This document shows positions 41,043-45,894 of a stretch of DNA of 45,894 nucleotides, in pieces. The stretch's first letter is position 1, and every line of letters begins with the position of its first letter. The DNA is taken from assembly GCA_017517925.1 (NCBI GenBank), contig JAFWXS010000028.1, positions 1 to 45,894 of the forward strand. The letters run 5' to 3'. A program made the translations under genes and the position numbers. The DNA comes from Bacteroidaceae bacterium (GTDB lineage: Bacteria; Bacteroidota; Bacteroidia; Bacteroidales; Bacteroidaceae). Below the pieces are notes generated by a model. That model searched no databases. It worked only from the letters and a program-made list of their open reading frames with translations, and had not been told where the DNA came from.

Positions 41043-42224
41043 ATGAACAAAGCAAGCAAGACATACGCTATACAGCCGGCCGACAGACTCGGTTCGGTAA
41101 GCGAGTACTACTTCTCGCGCAAGCTCAAGGAGGTGGCTGCCATGAACGCTGCCGGCATGCAGGTGATAAGCCTTGGTGTGGGGAGCCCCGACATGCCGCC
41201 CTCGGAAGAGACCGTGGAGACGCTCTGCACCGAGGCACACAACCCCGACGGCCATGGCTACCAGCCCTACGTAGGCATACCCGAGTTGCGCGAGGCATTC
41301 TCACGTTTCTATAAACGCTGGTATGGCGTGGAGCTCGATGCCAAGAGCGAGATACAGCCGCTCATCGGCTCCAAGGAGGGTATACTGCACGTGACACTGG
41401 CTTTCGTGAACCCCGGCGAGCAGGTGCTCGTGCCCAACCCCGGCTACCCCACCTATACCTCGCTGAGCCGTCTGCTTGGTGCCGAACTGGTACACTACGA
41501 CCTCAAGGAGGAGAATGGCTGGATGCCCGACTTCGAGCAGCTGGAGGGGATGGACCTCTCGCGTGTGAAACTCATGTGGACCAACTACCCCAACATGCCC
41601 ACGGGAGCCAATGCTACGCCCGAACTGTATGCACGCCTAGTCGAGTTTGCACGCCGCAAGGGTATCGTCATCGTCAACGACAACCCCTACAGCTTCATAC
41701 TCAACGATCATCCTCTGAGCATCCTCTCCGTAGAGGGGGCACGGGAGTGCTGCATCGAGTTCAACTCCATGAGCAAGAGCCACAACATGCCCGGATGGCG
41801 CATAGGCATGATAGCCGCCAACCCCACCTTCATCAGCTGGATACTCAAGGTGAAGAGCAATATCGACAGCGGTATGTACCGAGCCATGCAGCTGGCCGCA
41901 GTAAAGGCACTCGATGCCGAGGCCGACTGGTACGAGGGCAACAACGCCAACTACCGTGCACGCCGTGCCACAGCCGAAGCCATCATGGACGCCCTGGGCT
42001 GCACCTACGACGAGCATCAGGTAGGCATGTTCCTCTGGGGGCGCATCCCCGACCACTATGCCGACGTAGAGGAGCTCACCGAACGTGTACTGCACGAAGC
42101 CCGCGTATTCATCGTGCCGGGATTCATCTTCGGCAGTAACGGAAGCCGCTACATACGCATCTCCTTGTGTGCAAAGAACGAACGATTGAATGAAGCATTG
42201 AATAGAATAAAAAAGATAATATAA
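41043..42224 (+). CDS. Class I/II aminotransferase, probably aromatic
   Basis: The protein has 393 aa. PLP-enzyme features: L-G-V-G-S-P-D-M-P-P (43-52), G-Y-Q-P-Y-V-G-I-P-E-L-R, N-P-G-Y-P-T-Y, and the Schiff-base Lys245 in S-M-S-K-S-H-N-M-P-G-W-R-I-G. By sequence it resembles LL-DAP/aspartate-type aminotransferases. Its place behind a Phe/Tyr attenuator and in front of DAHP synthase/chorismate mutase points to phenylalanine/tyrosine (or prephenate) transamination. The next gene begins 1 bp after its stop. Confidence 0.9.
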   Translation: MNKASKTYAIQPADRLGSVSEYYFSRKLKEVAAMNAAGMQVISLGVGSPDMPPSEETVETLCTEAHNPDGHGYQPYVGIPELREAFSRFYKRWYGVELDAKSEIQPLIGSKEGILHVTLAFVNPGEQVLVPNPGYPTYTSLSRLLGAELVHYDLKEENGWMPDFEQLEGMDLSRVKLMWTNYPNMPTGANATPELYARLVEFARRKGIVIVNDNPYSFILNDHPLSILSVEGARECCIEFNSMSKSHNMPGWRIGMIAANPTFISWILKVKSNIDSGMYRAMQLAAVKALDAEADWYEGNNANYRARRATAEAIMDALGCTYDEHQVGMFLWGRIPDHYADVEELTERVLHEARVFIVPGFIFGSNGSRYIRISLCAKNERLNEALNRIKKII

Positions 42225-42225
42225 G

Positions 42226-43287
42226 ATGAACTTACAACCTATCAAACTCGCAGGCATTGAGGACCGCCGTCCTCTCGTGGTAGCAGGTCCGTGCAGCGCC
42301 GAGACCGAAGAACAAGTGATTAACACCGCCACCCAGCTGGCCAAGAAGGGTATCAAGATATTCCGCGCAGGCATCTGGAAGCCGCGCACCAAGCCCGGAG
42401 GCTTCGAGGGCATCGGCACCGAAGGACTCGGATGGCTACAGCGCGTAAAGCGTGAGACAGGCATGTATGTGACTACTGAGGTGGCCACAGCCAAGCATGT
42501 GGAAGAGGCCCTGAAGGCTGGCGTTGACATCCTGTGGATAGGTGCCCGCACCTCGGCCAACCCCTTTGCCATGCAGGAACTGGCCGACTCGTTGCAGGGT
42601 GTTGACGTACCCGTATTTGTGAAGAACCCCGTCAACCCCGACCTCGAACTGTGGATTGGTGGCATGGAGCGCCTCAACAATGCCGGCATCACACGCCTCG
42701 GTGCCATACACCGCGGATTCAGTACCTATGAGAAGAAGATATACCGCAACCTTCCCCAGTGGCACATTCCCCTCGAGCTGCGCCGCCGCTACCCCGACCT
42801 CCCCATCCTGTGCGACCCCAGCCACATCGGTGGCAAGCGCGAGCTCATAGCCCCGCTCTGCCAGCAGGCCATGGATCTCAACTTCGACGGTCTCATCATC
42901 GAGAGCCACTGCAACCCCGACCAGGCATGGAGCGACGCCTCGCAACAGGTGACCCCCGAGGCACTCGAGTATATCCTCGAAATGCTCGTCATACGTGCCG
43001 AGACACACAGCACCGAAGACCTCGGACAGCTGCGCAAGCAGATTGACGAGTGTGACGACAACCTCATCCAGGAGCTGGCCAAGCGTATGCGCGTAGCCCG
43101 CGAGATAGGTATGTTCAAGAAGGAAAACGGCGTCACCGTATTCCAGAATACCCGCTACAACGAAATCCTCGAGAAGCGCGCCAAGCAGGGCGAACAGTGC
43201 CAGATGAGCGGCGAGTTCATGAAGAAAATCTTCGAGGCCATCCACGAGGAGTCGGTGCGCCAGCAGATAGAGATCATCAACAAATAA
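42226..43287 (+). CDS. Bifunctional DAHP synthase / chorismate mutase
   Basis: The protein has 353 aa. Residues 1-265 are a DAHP synthase of the AroA-beta/KDO8P-like type (V-V-A-G-P-C-S-A-E-T, F-R-A-G-I-W-K-P-R-T, C-D-P-S-H-I-G-G-K-R, E-S-H-C-N-P). Residues about 268-353 are an AroQ chorismate mutase (L-R-K-Q-I-D-E-C-D-D-N-L, A-K-R-M-R-V-A-R-E-I-G). The fusion catalyses the first step of the shikimate pathway and the branch step to prephenate, allowing feedback control through one protein. pheA and tyrA homologues are not next to it in this window. Confidence 0.95.
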   Translation: MNLQPIKLAGIEDRRPLVVAGPCSAETEEQVINTATQLAKKGIKIFRAGIWKPRTKPGGFEGIGTEGLGWLQRVKRETGMYVTTEVATAKHVEEALKAGVDILWIGARTSANPFAMQELADSLQGVDVPVFVKNPVNPDLELWIGGMERLNNAGITRLGAIHRGFSTYEKKIYRNLPQWHIPLELRRRYPDLPILCDPSHIGGKRELIAPLCQQAMDLNFDGLIIESHCNPDQAWSDASQQVTPEALEYILEMLVIRAETHSTEDLGQLRKQIDECDDNLIQELAKRMRVAREIGMFKKENGVTVFQNTRYNEILEKRAKQGEQCQMSGEFMKKIFEAIHEESVRQQIEIINK

Positions 43288-43298
43288 ACGATGAATAA

Positions 43299-43430
43299 GG
43301 TAAGGTAGCATTGGCTACTACACCCCACGAGGAGAGCAACATAGGCATCGGCGAGGTGAACTGGCTGAGCCACCTCTACCGCGGCGACGAACGCCCGGTG
43401 AAGGTGATGCGGCTGGACTATGCGCTATAG
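43299..43430 (+). pseudogene. Gene remnant, 43 codons, family unknown
   Basis: One frame reads G-K-V-A-L-A-T-T-P-H-E-E-S-N-I-G-I-G-E-V, then N-W-L-S-H-L-Y-R-G-D-E-R-P-V-K-V-M-R-L-D-Y-A-L and a TAG at 43428-43430. It has the GC-rich codon pattern of real genes here but no good start. It is probably the 3' end of a deleted gene. A short unrelated ATG frame (43291-43308) is not its start. Confidence 0.4.
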
Positions 43431-43474
43431 TGGCGAAGTCACGGTGAATGGTTCCCAACAAGATGGCATAACAC

Positions 43475-44893
43475 TCATTCTATCGCACTCTTCGTAAATT
43501 CCTTCATCGGAATCACATATCCCTTCTGCACCCAACGGAATGACACCTCATTCGTGACTGTGGAGCGTACGATGCCGATGACATCGGATGGTAGCAGGGT
43601 ACGGAGGAAAGGGTATTGATTGATGTCGATGGTATAGTCAGTCTGCTCACCCTCTCGTTCTACTGCGATGGTCAATGAGTATCGGTCTATCGTAACGTTC
43701 TCCACCACATAGTCCCTCAGGTATTCAATCCCTTCGAAGGCAAACACCGCGTTCGTGACACACTCGGGAATATTATCGTTGTATCCTCTCATCACATTGG
43801 CCCATATCTTGGCATCCTTTCCTTGCGGATTGTCAAGGTCTATGCGGTGTAGACAAGGAGGGAAGCCATACTTGGCTTGCTGCTCCTTGGAGACTTTGAC
43901 GGAGAGTTCAGTATGGTTCTCGTTCCACTCATAGTTAGCCATGATGGGCTTGCGCTCCTTGGTCACCTCCATTTGCACCATGCCCAGGCTCTCGTTGAAG
44001 AGCAATGGAAGGATTTGTATGACGGAGAACTCCTCCTTGTTTCGCCCCACCTCTATCTCCAGTGCATAGTACAGACCATGCGTGCCTTCTCCTACCTGTA
44101 TCTCCATAAGGTGCCACAAACGTGCCTTCTCCTTGTATACAGTTCCTGGTTCTATCCAGTAACTGTCGTCGCCCAGGTTGTAGAGGGCAAAGGAGCGTAC
44201 TGTGCGGTCCAATGTGTCGGATTCGGCATAGTGCAGCAACGCCAGTGCTCCATAGTAGATGAGGTCCCACGTACACCCTAAACTATACTCCTTTATGTAT
44301 CCTTCTCTGAATACATTGTTTATGCTCGACCTCGGTCTGTCGCAGTTCTCGTAGTTCTGTTGTAGCCACTCGTGCAACTTGTTGAGTTCGCCGAGCAGGT
44401 CAAAGTCCTTGGCATACGCATCCACCCCCTCTTCTTCGAAATAGTAGTGTGCCATCATCATCCAAAATGGGTCGGTATCCTCGGTACGTAGATCCATCAA
44501 TTCAGGCCATACCTCGCGTTGGAACCTCTCGGGGAATCGCTCGGCATCGCCCAGCATCACTCCCTGCAGCACCCACAGGTGACGGTCCTCGACGTCTATT
44601 CCCTCCGTGCCCTTCTCCTTTATCAAGCGCTTGAGGGTACGACAATTCTTCACAGCACGTGCCGCATAGAACAACTGTTCATCGGTACCCTCCATGAAGG
44701 CTATCAACTTATCCCAAGCCTCCTCGATGGCTCCAGCCGATGCCTCGCCCTGCTGTATGCGGTAGATTGATGTCTTACCTTTGTAGCCCAGCCGTTTGGC
44801 CAGTGCCGATGCCGACGGAGCGAATACACATCCGTTGATCAGTAACTGCAGTGCATCCTGCTTATCTTGCGTTTCGGGGTCGAGTGTTTTCAT
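43475..44893 (-). CDS. Hypothetical protein with possible N-terminal HTH
   Basis: The protein has 472 aa; I do not recognise a family. Residues 27-55 (P-S-A-S-A-L-A-K-R-L-G-Y-K-G-K-T-S-I-Y-R-I) look like a helix-turn-helix of a simple regulator. The middle (100-290) is rich in Trp, Glu and Tyr and probably helical. The C-terminal third (330-472) is beta-rich with R-Y-S-L-T-I-A-V-E-R-E-G-E and ends with a W-V-Q-K-G-Y-V-I-P segment like a WYL-type or effector-binding domain (weak). No signal peptide or membrane helix. The promoter at 44916-44947 is overlapped by two palindromes, suggesting autoregulation. Confidence 0.75.
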   Translation of the reverse strand: MKTLDPETQDKQDALQLLINGCVFAPSASALAKRLGYKGKTSIYRIQQGEASAGAIEEAWDKLIAFMEGTDEQLFYAARAVKNCRTLKRLIKEKGTEGIDVEDRHLWVLQGVMLGDAERFPERFQREVWPELMDLRTEDTDPFWMMMAHYYFEEEGVDAYAKDFDLLGELNKLHEWLQQNYENCDRPRSSINNVFREGYIKEYSLGCTWDLIYYGALALLHYAESDTLDRTVRSFALYNLGDDSYWIEPGTVYKEKARLWHLMEIQVGEGTHGLYYALEIEVGRNKEEFSVIQILPLLFNESLGMVQMEVTKERKPIMANYEWNENHTELSVKVSKEQQAKYGFPPCLHRIDLDNPQGKDAKIWANVMRGYNDNIPECVTNAVFAFEGIEYLRDYVVENVTIDRYSLTIAVEREGEQTDYTIDINQYPFLRTLLPSDVIGIVRSTVTNEVSFRWVQKGYVIPMKEFTKSAIE

Positions 44894-44906
44894 CTGTACA
44901 TGGTTT

Positions 44907-44966
44907 TACTTTGTACAAAAGTACGCAAACTTTTCAATAGTACCAAAACTGGGTGGTTTTGGTACT
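44907..44966 (-). promoter_or_regulatory. Promoter with overlapping palindromes (operator candidate)
   Basis: On the minus strand the -33 box TTTG (44944-44947), a 20-bp spacer and the -7 box TACTTTTG (44916-44923) form a full promoter. AGTACCAAAAC / GTTTTGGTACT (44939-44949 and 44956-44966) is a perfect 11-bp inverted repeat covering the -33 box. TACTTT-GTAC-AAAAGTA (44907-44923) is a near-palindrome over the -7 box and start. Confidence 0.72.
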
Positions 44967-45025
44967 ATTTCCATCATGCCCAAATATCCGCTCTCACATC
45001 TCTTTATATATAGCATGCAAGGCCT

Positions 45026-45033
45026 TACCTTTG
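45026..45033 (+). promoter_or_regulatory. -7 box upstream of the 45141 gene
   Basis: TACCTTTG matches TAnnTTTG, about 107 bp before the ATG. A weak TTTA at 45003 could serve as -33. Confidence 0.55.
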
Positions 45034-45049
45034 CGATGTCAAATCTCCA

Positions 45050-45076
45050 ACAAAGGTCACGTATGAACACGAAGGG
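45050..45076. repeat. Repeat copy: TCACGTATGAACACGAA
   Basis: AACAAAGGTCACGTATGAAC and the next bases match CACAAATGTCACGGATGACC at 45583, in the same orientation. The two copies flank the 45141 gene. Confidence 0.65.
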
Positions 45077-45140
45077 GAGTTAAATAACTCAATAGTACAT
45101 AAATAGTCAATTGTAAATAGTCAAATAGTAAATTAAATCT

Positions 45141-45551
45141 ATGAACGTAAAAGAATTGATGAAGCGCTTCCTCGAGGAGGAGGGCTTCAAGAACGAGTGG
45201 GAAGAGGCTGGTGTCCTCTTCAAGTTTCAAGGGCTAAAGATCTGGTGCGAGTTCTACGAAAACCACGACAACTATTTAGAGTTTACCATATCCTTTCCCT
45301 CAGAGGTTCCTCGTTGTGTGGCTCTCGACCTCTGCAACGAACTCAACCCCTCCAGTGTACTTAAGCACTATCTCGTTGACGATGACACGCTGGTGATTTC
45401 TTTTGGTGAGTTCAAGGATGCTCCCATTGTATCGAACGAGACAGTGATGGAAGCCCTCGAGCTCCTTGTCCATGGCGCCTACCGTTTCGATGAACGTATG
45501 GATGAGATGAAATCCTACCTCTCCCACCCTGCGAGCAAGACGGTAAACTGA
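45141..45551 (+). CDS. Hypothetical small acidic protein
   Basis: The protein has 136 aa, acidic, with no signal peptide or membrane helix. It begins MNVKELMKRFLEEEGFKNEW. The alternation of beta (W-C-E-F-Y-E-N-H-D-N-Y-L-E-F-T-I-S-F) and helical parts recalls YbjN or type III chaperone folds, but I cannot assign it. Support: balanced composition, a -7 box upstream and no competing frame. It is flanked by direct repeat copies at 45050-45076 and 45583-45608. Confidence 0.65.
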   Translation: MNVKELMKRFLEEEGFKNEWEEAGVLFKFQGLKIWCEFYENHDNYLEFTISFPSEVPRCVALDLCNELNPSSVLKHYLVDDDTLVISFGEFKDAPIVSNETVMEALELLVHGAYRFDERMDEMKSYLSHPASKTVN

Positions 45552-45578
45552 GTATCTCTCCCGCGAATGTTTTTTATT

Positions 45579-45703
45579 CTCCCACAAATGTCACGGATGA
45601 CCACGAAATATTAGTTTAGAGTTTTAATGTTTAGGGAGCCATCCGGACGACAGCACAAGCGTAGCGCGTGTGAGATTTGTGTAAATTCGTGCCATTTGTG
45701 GGC
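45579..45703. repeat. Repeat copies in inverted arrangement downstream of the 45141 gene
   Basis: CCCACAAATGTCACGGATG (from 45579) and, on the minus strand, CCCACAAATGGCACGAATT (ending near 45702) are inverted copies of the TCACGAATGAACACGAA-type repeat. They could fold as a long imperfect hairpin. Confidence 0.6.
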
Positions 45704-45894
45704 GTTAAATAAAGAATCTGTTTGGATTTTATTTCAAGTTTAGTTGAGAGGTATTTTTGAGCAGATTTGCACTGTTTGGTCGCAGCAAATAGTGGTCTAT
45801 TTGCAAGAACAAAGAGTGTAAAGATGGTAAAAAGAGCCTCAAATAAACTGAAAAGTATAACATAAAACTTATTAGCGGTAAAATCCAAACAGAT
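45704..45894. other. Right end of the window, no gene supported
   Basis: AT-rich sequence with a minus-strand open frame of 85 codons that lacks family features and a promoter. I see nothing else to annotate. Confidence 0.4.

Noticed and set aside
45631-45888. Minus-strand frame of 85 codons at the right end
   Set aside because: AT-rich, no family features, partly formed by the repeat at 45672-45703, and no convincing promoter.

Overview
The window is chromosomal DNA from a member of the Bacteroidales (Bacteroides/Prevotella-like). The gene content is typical of that order: an Rnf operon led by rseC, type III glutamine synthetase, meso-diaminopimelate dehydrogenase, a DUF1460 amidase and a long bS16. 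The promoters also fit. Nearly every gene start that stands alone is preceded by the Bacteroidetes -7 box TAnnTTTG, often with a TTG-type -33 box 19-20 bp upstream. I see no phage, transposase, CRISPR array or obvious genomic island. It reads as a core-genome segment whose intergenic spaces are full of small repeats.

Layout. 1-4913 (minus): rseC-rnfB-C-D-G-E, the ion-pumping ferredoxin:NAD+ oxidoreductase, with rnfE cut by the window edge. 5475-6278 (minus): a DUF1295 membrane protein. 6531-9199: tRNA-Arg(TCT), an MscS-type channel, a broken nitroreductase gene and an unknown small gene. 9471-14148: rpsP, dinB, an XRE-type regulator and dnaB. 14485-24691 (plus): tsaC, a class A PBP, a zinc-less M16 peptidase homologue, ddh, glnN, a LolA-like protein, trxB and a DUF1460 amidase. 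25541-30067: rsmA, mgtE, a CBM9-like protein (minus) and gdhA. 30704-40721: a tight run tilS-mutS2-cutC-transglutaminase-LOG-AddB-like nuclease. 40868-43287: an aromatic amino acid operon (aminotransferase, DAHP synthase/chorismate mutase) behind a Phe/Tyr-rich leader peptide and attenuator. 43475-45551: two genes of unknown function.

Three themes stand out. First, five stretches inside four protein-coding genes (mutS2 twice, the M16 homologue, and the C-termini of rsmA and rseC) appear to be encoded by the same low-complexity or palindromic repeats that fill the spacers, resembling the in-frame palindromic elements known from Rickettsia. Second, rsmA and tilS share an almost identical promoter and an upstream structured repeat of about 150 bp with compensatory base changes. 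rpsP carries the same CGCTC spacer motif at the same distance from its -7 box, which suggests a translation-linked promoter class. Third, several regulatory structures can be read directly: the aromatic attenuator, a probable leaderless tilS mRNA, a hairpin at the 5' end of the rpsP mRNA, and palindromes over the promoter of the 43475-44893 gene.

Metabolic links: gdhA and glnN both assimilate ammonium, ddh and the PBP both serve peptidoglycan, and rpsP, rsmA, tilS, tsaC and the tRNA serve translation. I found no strong case for a wholly new defence or mobile system. The repeat-in-ORF pattern and the shared rsmA/tilS module are the most novel-looking signals.
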